Shown: positions 36,946 through 50,170, counted from the stretch's first letter. The stretch: 64,000 nt of DNA from Saxidomus purpurata (GCA_022818135.1 JAFMSR010000007.1:27011814-27075813), one strand, 5' to 3'. Numbers and translations are program-made. Notes: generated by a model from the sequence alone, not told the origin.

Positions 36946-37453
36946 TAAAATATCTGGCGGACCTCATAAGAATACTGATCTATTGCAATCTCGTACTAAC
37001 TGTTCTCCAAATGCAGGTCTCACGATGTCATTTCAACACTTTTTAAAACAAACACCCCACACGTCAGTGAAAGTAAATATGATACTAGAATTAAACACCA
37101 GCCTCAGCAATGTCATCTGGTCCTTGGTGCATATCCTGATCGGTCCGAGAATACGTACAGTCTGAAAATGATCACCCGTGTTCGCAATCTCAGTTGCAAA
37201 AGTCCGAAGATGTAACTTACGATCTTTGATAAAATGACAGATAGACATGTACATTGTAGAAATTCAACAGGGTAACGGGGTTCAATTCAATATTTGATTT
37301 TACATTTACCTTTTATGTTAACAATGGCTCGTTTCTGGTTGGGTGCTCCTATGTGAAAAAGTAGTTATGCATTTATTCTGATTAATAGGTATTCATTCCT
37401 AGTGCAAATAAGCCTGTGTCTTGTGTAAACAATGTTAATAATGGAAATAAAAT

Positions 37454-37529
37454 ATGAAAGATATTAACGGAAAAACGGATTACTGTAGGAAATTGCTCTA
37501 CACGGGGACAGTAACTCTAGTACTATTAA
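37454..37529 (+). CDS. candidate alternative first exon C (membrane anchor)
   Basis: ATG, MKDINGKTDYCRK then LLYTGTVTLVLL, ending in phase 1 at a GTAAGT donor. A short hydrophilic and basic head before a hydrophobic run fits a type II signal anchor. Unlike exons A and B, the split codon begins with A, so the joined residue would be Thr, as with exon D. Confidence 0.45.
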
Positions 37530-37727
37530 GTAAGTTTATTTTCAGTCTTTTTATACCAGATGCTGTAAATGCTGAAATTATTTGCGACCTTCCCACACTG
37601 TCCACCACATTCATAAACATGTAAGCTATACTGAAATATAATAACCTCAAAGTTTCTACCATTTAATAGACGAGGTGGTACGTCAACGTTATTAAACTGC
37701 AGATAATATAGGAATGACTGTTTTGTA

Positions 37728-37858
37728 ATTTTGATATTTGCGACTGTATATACGGTTTTTAATGGTCGCAAATATTTTTAACGGCGACGGCGTTAGCCGG
37801 AGCTGTTAAAACTGTTTGCGACCATTAAAACCGTATATACGGTCCCAAATATCAAAAT
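37728..37858. repeat. hairpin element
   Basis: 'attttgatatttgcgac' and 'ccgtatatacgg'-type blocks on the left are inverted on the right ('aaatatcaaaat', 'ggtcgcaaa/tttgcgacc'), with a centre 'ggcgacggcgttagccg' near 37790. A related sequence continues to about 37960. Confidence 0.8.
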
Positions 37859-38289
37859 CACTAAATAGTTATCCCTTTTCTAACGCATAATGTGTCTAAA
37901 TGCGATTCGAATTTTGCGACTATACTGTATATACGTTAATAGTCTCAAATTTAAACGACGTTACCAATCAGAAACGACGTTACATCGGTAAGTTGCGTTA
38001 GAAGTACACACGGTAACGGTTTAATTTGATTATTTCGTTATATCATACCCCCGCTGGTTGCGTAGTCAACATACATGGCTGACGAAGACGTGATATTGGG
38101 GTTGAGGATGCCGCATCTTTATGGTCATGTTCATTGTGCATGTGAATGTGCTATGTTCTACACATATCAATTTTCAGTGAACTTTTGTGGTTGTTTTTAA
38201 GACTTAGAAAAAAAAAGCATTGACCAGTCAATCGCCACTCGACATTCTCAACACCCTCGCATCTTACGAAAAATGATTTTATTCTTCAT

Positions 38290-39150
38290 TTACCTTTCTG
38301 TCTCGACTATTCGGAGATTGTCGTCACTGTTCCATATATGCGTTGCATATTTGGTTACAGTTGTGCAGGCAAGCTACTGTCATGAACATAACTCGCTAAC
38401 CACTTCTGAGATTGATTTGAAACTGTCTTATTGTATTCAGGGATATCAGATAAGCAAGTTAGATAACTCTGGACTGAATTTAAGGCAAATTATGGTCCAT
38501 GTTTGACATAAAAAGTCTGGTTAACGATTGCATACAGGCTGTTCTTTAATATGGTTAAAGGTTTATGTGACAGTTGCTTTTATTCTAATATTTCTATAAC
38601 CATACATAGGATTGGTTGGAAACTTAGACAAAGTATTGTATTAAGGGAATCAGACAGGCCAGTTAGATACCTTTTGATTGAACTGATAGCTATGGCGATA
38701 GAGTCCTTAAGCAAGACACACACGGACTAATTTCACATTGCCCTCTCTCTTCGAGGATGATTCCATCTGGAATGAGTCTCAAGTGCGATTTATCTTAAGT
38801 TGTTAGAACTGAATACATTAGTATATACGGTATAGATCGCACTCAATAATTTATAATTATTGCCTTTTTTTATTAAAGTTTTACATACACTAACTACTAT
38901 CATACACATATTTCATTATCCAGTTTTGGGATTGTTTAAAAACTTCTTTTATCTCTTCTGTGGTATCAGACAGTCAAGTTAGATAAATCAATTCAAATTT
39001 AGGCCTTAATTGGAATTAAATACTTTGGTGAAAGTTTAGCATGCAAGCAACTATCATGCACATATATGATTGCCCAGTTATCAGATTAATTAAGTTAAAA
39101 CTTCTTAGAACGTTTTAAGGGGTATTAGACAGTCAAGTTTGATAACTCTC
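38290..39150 (+). repeat. diverged 166-bp-family repeat
   Basis: Opens 'tctcgactattcggagattg' and holds weakly conserved units with 'actgtcatgaacata', 'attgatttgaaact', 'aagttagataactctggact' and 'aaattatggtccatgtttga', which follow the unit order of the array at 48582-49640. The copies are old. The short ORF here is part of the repeat. Confidence 0.55.
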
Positions 39151-39585
39151 GACCGAATGTGATTCAAAACACGGACCTTGTTCAACTTATTCAAACAAGC
39201 TCTAAACGCATATTCTGTACCTTCAACCCTCATGTCCTCACTTTCCCTTGAACGGCCCATGTGTAGATCAACAATGTTCACTGAGCCGTGAAGATTACAT
39301 GTGTCTAACGGTAAATGACGAGGAAAGTAAGTCACGCCGCAGTGCTGTTGTTGGTCTATACACGCTTAACAGATCGGCGGTCAAATAAAATAGTGGATTT
39401 CATTCAGGGTAACTAAAAGGTTTATTTTTATAACCTCATTACAAAAGATAATCCTTCTTAATAGCTAAATCTTTGACGGTTTAGGAGCAGACAATGGTCG
39501 TAAAACATCAGAATAATGGACTCTCGATAGTTAAAGCTTGAAACCTAGTAAACTTTACATGAATCTTAAATGTATTTCTGAAAGT

Positions 39586-42500
39586 ATGGCAGTTAAAAGT
39601 AGACGAAAAGTGTTATTATTTGGAGTTGTGTTACTAAGTAAGTATTTCTTTGCAATTTTCTTCACCTTTCTTCACTGTATAAAACATGCAGACAATACCA
39701 TAAATACATATAGCATCGGAAGGAAATGAGAAAAAAAAGAAAATTTTTTGTTATTTTAGTTAAGTTGGAACATATGGTATATATTTGATATTTGGACTGT
39801 TTTATTACCAGTGTTTTCATTTGTATATTTGTAGTTGTCGCCTACACATTCCTGAAATTTGCTTCCAGACAGACTTTATATTTGGCGGGTATGTAGAGTT
39901 TATGTTTTATATATTTCTCAGCAAATATAGAGAAGTGTCAGTTTTAGATTATAGGACATTATTTTAGATCAATTACGAAGAAAGCTTCCGCAGGTTACTG
40001 AATCACTCTTGAACTCTCGAACTCTCTCGAGATGTCACCTTGATGGAATTTGCTTATACCTCGGCCTAATTAGTGTTCTGACGTCACAATCCCTGCACAG
40101 GAATAGTACATACATGTAGCTGTTCCGGTAAGGAGACGGGAAAGAAACTCTTTTTCGGTATTTAAGGACGTCCTTGAGGGTCCCAATACCGTAGTACTTT
40201 TTGTGAAATAATACAGCAGACCACAACAACTTTAGTTTCAAAACTTTAGTGTTGGTGCATGCCACTGCATGGCACACAGTTCCACAGTAAACAGTGCTTT
40301 TGTTTAAGTTATGAGGGAGACGAAGTTAACCATCCTGTATAGGCATTGTCCAGATTGCAGATGACTTTTTCTGACAAAATTTTATCTTATTATGTAGTGA
40401 TAGTGTGAATGACAGAACAGTTCGGCTGAATGCATATGAATGTTTTTATAAACAGACTACTGTTTGAATAAAGAGTTACGGCCTATTCCGCTAGTGATTT
40501 TGCTGAGAGAATTAGGTTACTTTTCTAGCTTTCGATGAAACCCATTTTAGTTCTGTATTTTGTTAAATGATATTTTTATACAAGATATAATGAAAGTACA
40601 ATGTAATTGAATATGAAAAATGCAGAATTAATGTCAGCAAATAATTAATAACACTGCTTATACTGCCCGACTGGCGGGAAGTGATTTTTGTCTTGTACAT
40701 GTAACAGGTGTAGATCATGATCACGCTGATCTGCACTTTTCATTACTTAGTAAATTTGTAATCAGTGCCTCTCTGAAAAGTAAGCAAGTTGTTCTGTCTA
40801 AATCAAAAGGTAAACAAGACTAAAATAAAGAACATTCATGGTTATGGTTAAATCGTCCATAAACATGCAGCGGCCGTGACATAACAGATGTAAGTGACAT
40901 AACAGATGTAAGTGACATAACAGATGTAAGTGTACACATATACTCTGTGCACATAGGTTTTTGTTAATTTTATGTACATGTATTACTTTTAACAAAAATA
41001 TATGATGTTTGGCATCAACATTTAGAACAATTTATGCTCAATTACATGTTCATTGACAGCACATTCAATCGATAGCAAAATTGTGTACATGTACATGTAT
41101 AAAGGTAGTGGTCGATATTCGAGACCGATACGTTTTATGTAAATGGAGAAATAAAAAAGTGCAACAAAGTATATATTTACATTCATTGCCTGAAAAAGTG
41201 GAAAATGTGTGTAATAATACACTTAATCCATAACAATATAAAAAACGTCCGGACGGTTCGTGTCGCTGTTTTACATGGCCTAGACTTATAACAGTCTATT
41301 GAGATTGAGAAGTCTTTTTTCTCTTGAAGACTTTTTTTCTTGTAAAGAATATCTCTATCAAATATTTGTCTGAATCAAAGCTCATCTCAACAGTCAAGGG
41401 AAGGAGAAATTGTGGAGATGTTGTAAAATGTTCAGAAAAGACATGAGGAATGACTCTAACGACTGGTGCCAGTCTATAACATTACCATAAAATTGCTTTA
41501 AAGTTTATCACATGCAGACACTTAATAAACACAGTGCTGTACAATTACATGTACATGACAGTTGAAATACCCTCTAGGCAACATCTAGGCAATGTGTGAA
41601 ATTATTTTGCGATAACGTGTCGTAATTTCAGACTTTTGCATAGAACAGACAGAACAGAAAATTTATTTAACGAGTACACATACAGGTACATTGTCAAATT
41701 ACATAAGTTTCACAATGCATATTAACAGGTCGCGAAACATAATCACAAGCGATAAGGTCTACAATGAGATCACATGTAAATCTGTCAAGAGATTTGAACT
41801 TATGAAACATTTCAATCAATTTGAAAAAGTGAAATATACTACATACTGGTTAAATACAGTTTTTTTTCTTAATGTACTTATATTGATAACACAAAAAGGC
41901 ATAGGATTAGTTTATTTATAAGATCATAACCTGTCAACAAAGAAAGACACGTAACTGAAATATTTTCTATGCAACCTACTCTCAGCGTCCCACGAAATAC
42001 TTCGTATATATTTAAGGACAGGAACATGTATATATGTATTTAGAACCGTAATGAAAATTTTTCATATCTTGAATTACTTATCATTTCAGCAAATATTTCG
42101 TCTGATGGGCGTATGTTTATGGTCAAGAACAGCCAACAAGTGTCGGCAAATACAGTTATAACACATCCGGTTAATAGAAAAACATTGCCAACCACAGGTT
42201 TGTTATCATCTAATTCACGACCATGTAAATACTAGTAAATTAATTGATATTATCCGCAGTATAAATGCAAAATATCATCTGTTCTCATTTTAAAATGATT
42301 TTATATGCTCTAAAGTAGGCCCCTATGTCGGTTTCGAATGATTTCTTGGTTAATGATAGTACAAAGATACTAATTCTGTAGCATTGTGTTCCTTTTTACC
42401 GGCTCTTTTGACCGCGCCCATGGGTTTGATCAAAGCTGTATACAGTATACGATTATAAAACGTTCGGAACATGTCGGCGTAGTGCGAGTGAACTGCTATA

Positions 42501-45500
42501 GAAGGCATTAAATTTTGAAATTAATTGTCGTCTGTTTGTATTTTCAGTTCCAGAAGTGTCTAAATCCAATGACGTCCTTATTAACTCATACATGCGCAGC
42601 GGGTCCAGTTTCATGGGTCAGTTGCTCTCATACCGAGAAGACACTTTTTACTGGTACGAACCTCTGTGGAATTACGACAGCGGAGTGTACTACTGGGGGA
42701 AGGATTATATCTGTTCAGGGCAAACAAATTGTGGGTAAGTGTTGTCATGGGTTCAATCGTGCTTGTTAGACCTGCCCGGATTGACCCGGAAGAGTATTTA
42801 TCGTGTGTACATGTTACAAGGACTCTAATACAGCAAATTGGACGCCGTTCAGAGGCAATTCCATTAAAACAGGTCGATTGGTGAATGCAACGCGTTTTAT
42901 AGCCATTCAATTGAAAATAGTCCAGTCTTTTAGAGGTAATCCAGTTGAAAATAGGCCAGTCTTTTAGAGACAGTTCGATTAAAAAAAAGTCCAGTGGTGA
43001 ACTATATTCAATTCGGCGCCTTTAACAGGCGGTTATTAAAGAAAATAGCGGATGACCTCAGAATGGTCGCTGCTAGGTACACACCATAACGCTCTAGGTA
43101 TAAAATAATATTTGCAGAATTTGCCACTGTAATCATTTCAATATCACTTGAGGCGAGACCTAACTGGCTAATAATTTTGAACTCCGAGCTTTACGAGAGC
43201 ACTTCGTGTTGTTGTTTTAAACTAGTGTTAGGACAAGAAAAATCTCACTATGAAGTGTGTTTGATCGCTTCCATGGGTTATGAATTCGAGCCCCGCAAAT
43301 CGACCTGACTCCTGACGTGAGATTGTCAGTTTTGACGTAGCACAGGAGTCTAGTACATGTCCTTCCCTGAAACAATCGTTCTAAGATAACTGAAATACCG
43401 TTGAAAGGAGCGTTATCCTGAACGCTATCGAAAGTAAGGGTGTGGTAAACAACCGCTTACACGCATACTTTGTTCTCATGTGATTTGTAAAATAGAAATC
43501 CATTATTCCCTGTGTCCGCCATTCTACTTTCCTTTCCGCACTCCTGCTGAACCCCCTTAAATGCAATATTAGTTTCGATAAGATCTTTTATAAAACGTTC
43601 GTAGAGAGCAATTATATTGATGGTCAGATTTATTGGGTGTAAAAAGGATCGGTCCAAGTTAATTAATTTGATCTAGAAATATCAAGAGTTATATCCCTTC
43701 TCATGCAGTGCGGTTTTGTCTTGAAACCCAAATTTTATCAAATTGAGAGATTAAATGTGTAGCAACAACAAGACTAAACTGGTAAAACTTGCCTCCTTTT
43801 GTAAAATCATTATATCTCGCTTCAAATTTATTTCATACTTCTATCTTTTTAATACTTTATATATAGGTATCGCACAGAAATCTATATATCTATAATATAT
43901 GAAATTGTGTCTTTGTTCTTCGAAGAATCACATGTTATAGTTAAAGCTAAGTTGTAACAAATGTACAGGGTTGTAATAAGCCTTGACCAGAAAAAAAATC
44001 TGAACGTATGTTCGTTTGAGAATATTTGTCCACTAAAATTGGTCTATTTAATACCGCTAAGAAGACGAGACAGTGAAAGCGACGAATCTCTGTCACCAGC
44101 GGCAGGAGTTATGAAGATTTCTATTTTCGGGCCCACCTTTAACAAAGACAAACGCCAATGTTGTGTACCACTGTTACCTGCATTAAGTTACGAGGAACTT
44201 CATTGGCCAGTTAGATGACTTATAATTTCAAACTCGAGTTTTTTAGCAACCTCTGCTGCAATCTTAAATGTGGCGACAACCGTTAATGTGGTCCATTAGC
44301 TGCAAAGATGTTTCCTTAAATGCTCACTTCTGTTCAGTTGTGCACAAACTAATTATTGCAAATGTCGATATTTCAGGTATGCTCTAAACAGACGTTTAAA
44401 TCTTGACACAATGCACACGGCACTGAAAAACATATATACATGTGACTTCTCAACTCTGGTTCCCGCACTCGCTGATCGGATGACGCCAAGCTATTCAGGT
44501 AGGATAACTCTGTCGTTGCTATATGGATAGTTTGTATTTTGTTTCGTATTATGCTAAATCTTTTTTAGCTATTGAGAATATTACTTTATACAGACACTGA
44601 ATTAAGGTCACGAATTCGAGCCGCCTTTCCGACCCGACTCATACCCTTTAGCTTAGGATTGAAGTCTATATAGTACTGGTTCCGAGGAAGGGTGGTTAGA
44701 TAACGGCGAATATAGTATATTACCATAAAGTTACCATTATCATTAATGTCATTGTTTCTGTGTCAAGTTTTGTTACAAACTACTTGGTTTAAGACACTGG
44801 AGTTATGGCCTTTTAATTATGAAATTTTACCAAGCAGTATCAGACGCACTAGCAGATCCGGGGGGGGCGCACCTAAAATTCCCCAATCTTACATAAATAT
44901 CTGAGTATAAATTTATATTTTCTGTTTCCGAAATCGGTATCTTAAAAGTATCAAAAACACGTTTGAAATGCAGGAAAATGCACGAAATGGCACCCTCGAA
45001 AAAAACATTTTCGGGGGAGCATGCCCCCGAACCACCCTAGAAAGTGCTTCCCTATTTTTTAACCTCTGACTATGGCCTTGACATTGTTCATTGCCATTCA
45101 ATTATACATGTTAATTATACACTCGCTCGCTCCACCGCTATTTAGTGTTCGATTACTTAAAAACAAAGAATAAAACACAGTCATAATTGCCGTCTTATAA
45201 GGCTTGAGCAGAACCAACAAATGGCAAAAAAGTTACGCCCCCCCCCTAAGACCAAATCCTGGATCCGCCCCTGAGATGTCCTATGTCCCACTCGTCTCCG
45301 AACATGGTTACAATGTTAAAAGGTATGCTGATCATGTCAGGCAAGTGGTCCAATCACTCTGAACTGATCAATTTTTAATTGCCACATTTTAGCAGATACG
45401 TACATTGTGTATCTTTGAAAACTTCGGTCCAATTTACACATTGTTATAGCCAAATCTAATAGGCAGCTAATTCGCTCGAGAAAAGCCCTTCAGTTATCTC

Positions 45501-47933
45501 AATTTTGCTAAATTAGCAATGTCCGTTTTATTCTTTGGAAATTGAGTTAATGAATTTATTGATTATGTGATTTTATTCTTATTGTAATTTACTCCCGTTG
45601 TTGGACGTCTTTTGAAAGAATGTCTACTGTTCCTTAGCCGCTTTTCATCTCCATAACTCCTTGTTAGGAAGGGAAGCATTAGAATTACGTCTAGTTGTGA
45701 TGATTATAGTTGGGGCCATATTGTCAAAGCTCAGGATCACAGGAGCCTGAAATGGGTAAAAATCTTGTTCAATCTTCATCTCCAAAGCTCCTTGTATCTT
45801 TATCAAACGACTTCAGGGAACCATCTTCTTGTATTAGGGAAGCATCTAGTTGTATCAGGGAAAGATCTAGTTTTATCAGGGAATAATCTAGTTGTATCAG
45901 GGAAACATCTAGTTGTATCAAAGAAACATCTAGTTGTATCAGGGAAAATCTAGTTGTATCAGGGAAACCTCTAGTTGTATCAGGGAAACATCTAGTTGTA
46001 TCAGGGAAGCGTCTAGTTGTATCAGGGAAACATCTAGTTATATCAAGTTGTATCAGGGAATAATCTAGTTGTATCAGGGAAGGATCTAGTTGTATCAGGG
46101 AAGCAGCCATCTAGTTATATCAGGGAAGCATCTAGTTGTATCAGTGAAGCAGCCATCTAGTTGTATCAGGGAAGGATCTAGTTGTATCAGGGAAGCATCT
46201 AGTTATATCAAGTTGTATCAGGGAATATCTAGTTGTATCAGGGAATAATCTAGTTGTATCAGGGAAGCAGCCATCTAGTTGTATCAGGGAATAATGTAGT
46301 TGTATCAGGGCTGGATTTAGTTGTATCAGGGAAGCAGCCATCTAGTTGTATTAGGGAAGGATCTAGTTGTATCAAGGAAGCAGCCATCCAGTTGTATCAG
46401 GGAAGCATCTAGTTGTATCAGTGAAGCAGCCATCTAGTTGTATCAGGGAATAATCTAGTTGTATCAGGGAAGGATCTAGTTGTATCAGGGAAGCAGCCAT
46501 CTAGTTGTATCAGGGAAGGATCTAGTTGTATCAAGGAAGCAGACATCTAGTTGTATCAGGGAAGCATCTAGTTGTATCAGGGAAGCAGCCATCAAGTTGT
46601 ATCAGGGAAGCAGCCATCTAGTTGTATCAGGGAAGGATCTAGTTGAAGCATGAAGTTTAGTTCTGTGTATAACATGTTGGGTCATATCATCTAAGGTCAA
46701 GGTCACAGGGCCTGAAAGTTGAAAAGCTTGTCCGTTCTTAATCTTATTAACCTTTTGTTGGATTTCACCAAACTTAATTTGACTTCAGTAGATCTGCATA
46801 CTATAATTTTAGGTCAAAGGTCAATGCATCAAGGCTCTTGAAAATTAAACCTTTTGTATGGTCTGCATCTCCTAACAACTCAGTTGGGTTTTCATCAGAC
46901 TTTTAGGGAAGCCCTTGTTGGTCATGGCCATTTGAAGACTTTGGGATCAAAGGTCAATTTAACTTTGAGCTTTCATGAATAATTTGTTTCCTATTAATAA
47001 TTGAAGAACGGTTGATTGTAAGATCATGTAACTTGTAGGGTTGTTGCTGATAATCTATGAGTGACCACTATTGATTTTGAGGTCAGTGAGTCAGTGTCCA
47101 AGGTCACAAAGGTAGGGGTCTATGTGGGGAGAGACTTACGTTTTTCTCTGTATTAAAATTGCTGGTGCTTATATAGATATTTTTAAGATTCCTATTTCAT
47201 TACAGGTGATGTATGGAAACCATACAAGAGCTGCCGAGCGCAGGGACAATCCATACCTACTTGTTTGAAAAAGATGGAAGAAATTTGCAAACTCTCTAAA
47301 CATAGATCAACTAAAATCGTTCGATTAACTGTGGATAATTTGGAATATGTTCTAGAGAATTTACCGCGCGTGAAAGTGGTTCACTTAATTCGAGATCCAC
47401 GTGCAATAATAAATTCACGAATCACAACCACCTGGTACAACCTTCAAGAAACGCCAAACGACAATCACGCGCGCATCAAATCAGACGCAAAAGACATGTG
47501 CTTGCGTATGAAATACGATCTCAAAGCTAGCATGGAACTGAAGCAAAAATATCCAGGCCGATTTGCCCTCGTTATGTTTGAAGACATGCAGAATGACTTA
47601 AAATCAAAAGCTAAGATTCTATTTTCCTATTTTGGTCTTGACCAATCAACTCTTGAATCAAAACTTGCAAATATGACCGGTATCTTACAAGAAGAACACA
47701 CTGTTCAGAAAACGCGTGGAGACTACTCAGACTGGTGGAGATATCAGTTAAGCTACGGTGCTATAAAAGTGATAGACAGTGTTTGTAAGGATGTGTATGA
47801 TATATTAGGATACACTTTATTTACTACCGAATCACAACTAAAGAATGCTTCAGTCAAAGCGTTCGATTTTCCTAAAGAAGTATTGTTAGACAATATATAT
47901 CATAACAATTTGTATGAATTTCAGCTAGCATAA
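39586..47933 (+). CDS. Golgi carbohydrate 6-O-sulfotransferase (CHST1-7-like)
   Basis: Exons 39586-39637 (first exon D), 42090-42197, 42548-42734, 44377-44498 and 47206-47933, all GT/AG and in frame, 398 residues, TAA stop. Members of this family move sulfate from PAPS to carbon 6 of GlcNAc, Gal or GalNAc in the Golgi. Residues 1-17 are a basic head plus hydrophobic anchor (MAVKSRRKVLLFGVVLL), as in type II Golgi enzymes. The 5'-phosphosulfate loop is at about 68-77 (YMRSGSSFMG), followed by FYWYEPL, a family hallmark. The 3'-phosphate site is at about 214-228 (VVHLIRDPRAIINSR). The length fits the family. The acceptor sugar cannot be told from sequence. Four other potential first exons lie upstream (24068, 29750, 35666, 37454). 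Intron 4 carries a hAT-like element and a large minisatellite. Confidence 0.9.
40876..40932 (+). repeat. 18-bp tandem repeat, three units
   Basis: gtgacataacagatgtaa three times with almost no change, in sulfotransferase intron 1. Confidence 0.85.
43258..43345. repeat. possible SINE fragment
   Basis: 'ttatgaattcgagccccgc' resembles a tRNA box B. A related fragment 'tcacgaattcgagccgcc' is at about 44610-44660, also in a sulfotransferase intron, and both are followed by 'cgacc..gactc'. No box A was found for either. Confidence 0.3.
44851..45274. mobile_element. non-autonomous element with hAT-like end
   Basis: The right end reads, inverted, TCAGGGGCGGATCCAGGATT and then a G run. The left end agcagatccgggggggg is a decayed copy of the same. 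CAGGGGCGGATCCAG-type ends are widespread in animals and commonly assigned to hAT-derived elements. The interior holds 'gggggagcatgcccccgaacc' but no transposase. Confidence 0.55.
45322..46640 (+). repeat. module with ~21-bp minisatellite, copy 1 (intron 4)
   Basis: A unique-looking front (45322-45820, from ggtatgctgatcatgtcagg) leads into a tandem array at about 45830-46640. The array is built on 'atctagttgtatcagggaag', often with a 'cagcc' extension and sometimes a 'taatctagtt' variant. The same front and array recur at 52128. The array lies inside intron 4 of the sulfotransferase. Minus-strand ORFs with SLIQLD repeats are frame echoes of the array. Confidence 0.92.
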
Positions 47934-47999
47934 CATGACGGTTGCAGAAGCAGTAAAATCTGTCCGAAAAAGGGACTTTACAATGATAAAATATCAGAA

Positions 48000-48005
48000 A
48001 ATAAA
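48000..48005 (+). other. poly(A) signal of sulfotransferase
   Basis: AATAAA about 67 bases after the TAA stop at 47933. Close spacing implies a very short 3' UTR. Confidence 0.55.
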
Positions 48006-48488
48006 ATTCTTTCTTACCTCCCTTGTGAAGTGTAGAGGTTGGTAATTTTGTCCTTTCGCTATATTTATGATACGGATTCTATGTCCGTCTTTACGTTGTA
48101 CTTTTTCAGTCTGTGAAGATTTTTGAGGATTTTATTGCCTGATAATAATACAAGGACGTTATCAGTTTTCAAATACCCCCTCCCCTCTTTCGCAAAGCGT
48201 GAGCAAATATGAGAATGGTCTCCGTTAGTCCGTTCACCAATTACATTTCGTGTTTCGTGTTCCTATCTGCTATATCCCATTAACGATTTTGAAAAATCTT
48301 TGGTCAAATGTTAATATCATTTAAACGGCGCGAGTACATGTAACACGCGTTTCAACCTTGTGGCCACACTCGGTGGTCACTGGTTTTTAGTGTCACCTGA
48401 ACTCATGAAATGATTTTAAAGGGGACGCACCGAATCCATATTTCACTCCCTCCGGATCAAGGTCAGTGCTAAGGTTATGGGTCGTTTT

Positions 48489-48533
48489 TAGCTCGACTAT
48501 TCGGAGAATATGGAGAGCTATTACAGTCACTTG

Positions 48534-48574
<41 letters not shown>

Positions 48575-49870
48575 TGCTTCTTTGGTTAAAGTTTTGCCTG
48601 CTAAGTACTATCATGCACATATCTCAGTAACCACTTATGATATTGACTTGAAACTTTGTTCATGTCTTTAGGGGTGTCATACAATCAAGGCAGATAACTC
48701 TTGAAAAAATTTAGTACAAATTATGGCCCTTGTTTGACTTTGAAAATTTGGTTAAAGTTTTGCCTGCTAGGTACTATCATGCACATATCTCAGTAACCAC
48801 TTATAATATTGACTTGAAACTTTGTTCATGTCTTTAGGGGTGTCATACAATCAAGGCAGATAACTCTTGTATAAATTTAGTACAAATTATGGCCCTTGTT
48901 TGATTTTGAATATTTGGTTAAAGTTTTGCCTGCTAGGTACTATCATGCACATATCTCAGTAACCACTTATGATATTGACTTGAAACTTTGTTAATGTCTC
49001 TAGGGGTGTCACACAGTCAAGTCAGGTAACTCTTGTATAAATTTAGTACTAATTATGGCCCTTGTTTGACTTTGAAAATTTGGTTAAAGTTTTGCCTGCT
49101 TGGTACTATCATGTACATACCTCAGTAACCACTTATGATATTTACTTGAAACTTTTTTTAATGTCTTAAGGGGTGTCATACAATCAAGGCAGATAACTCT
49201 TGTATAAATTTAGTACAAATTATGGCCCTTGTTTGACTTTGAATATTTGGTTAAAGTTTTGCCTGCTAGGTACTATCATGCACATATCTCAGTAACCACT
49301 TATGATATTGACTTGAAACTTCGTTAATGTCTCTAGGGGTGTCACACAGTCAAGTCAGATAACTCTTGTATAAATTTAGTACTAATTATGGCCCTTGTTT
49401 GACTTTGAAAATTTGGTTAAAGTTTTGCCTGCTAGGTACTATCATGCACATACCTCAGTAACCACTTATGATATTGACTTGAAACTTTTTTTAATGTCTT
49501 AAGAGGTGTCACACAGTCAAGACAGATAACTCTTGTTTAAATTTATTGGAAATTATGGCCCTTGTTTGACTTTGAAAATTTGGTAAAGTTTTGCATGCAA
49601 GGTACTATCATGCACATATCACAGTAACCACTTATGGTAGTTATATCAAACCTTGCAATAGTGTTCAGGGTAAATTTTGTATCAAACAATTAATTTACCA
49701 AAAATTAAATCTATAGTTATAGATTTTGACTTTTTTTATGATTCAACTTTCCTAGTTTATACTTAATAGTTAGCAGAATTTTGTTTTGCTATTATACTGA
49801 TAAAAGTTTTGTTTTATTATCAAACACCCACAATAGTCGAGCGTGCTGTCTTATGGACAGCTCTTGTTTC
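48489..49870. mobile_element. element with tagctcgactattcgg end and 166-bp tandem units
   Basis: The left end tagctcgactattcggagaa is echoed inverted near the right end (caatagtcgag at 49831), followed by the tail 'gacagctcttgtttc', which the MITE at 17043-17520 also has. After a gtcggc microsatellite (48536-48574) it holds about six and a half tandem units of 166 bp (starts at 48582, 48748, 48914, 49080, 49247, 49413, 49579). Units share 'gttaaagttttgcctgctag', 'atctcagtaaccacttatga' and 'aaattatggcccttgtttga'. No coding capacity. Confidence 0.8.
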
Positions 49871-50170
49871 TTGTGTGCTCCATAACATGTTCCAACATTT
49901 CCAGCTCAAGAGCATTGTCACGCTCAAGGGTCATTTCTTTGTCGTGTCAACTTCGTATTTCCTAAACTCCCCGAATGATTTTCATTAAAATTTGGGTCAA
50001 ATATTCAACCCTTGGAGAAAATGTTCAGAACCGGTGTTCCAATATCTCTGAATCAAGTTCAAGGTCACATTGGGTCATTGGAGTTTGTGTCGGCTCCATA
50101 TCTCCTAAACGTCTTACAAGATTGTACTGAAACTCAATGTGACAGAACCTATGACACAAACTCACTGAGT

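Noticed and set aside
45769..46110. Repeat protein with SLIQLD/FPDTTR units on the minus strand (also 52656-53000)
   Set aside because: The unit is an echo of the ~21-bp minisatellite, and frame changes within the array break it. No flanking coding exon.
45830..46640. CRISPR-like array of ~21-bp repeats
   Set aside because: There are no unique spacers, units are directly tandem, and the window is animal DNA.
48393..48620. 75-residue ORF with Asp-Ala repeats
   Set aside because: It is the translation of a gtcggc microsatellite at the start of a mobile element.
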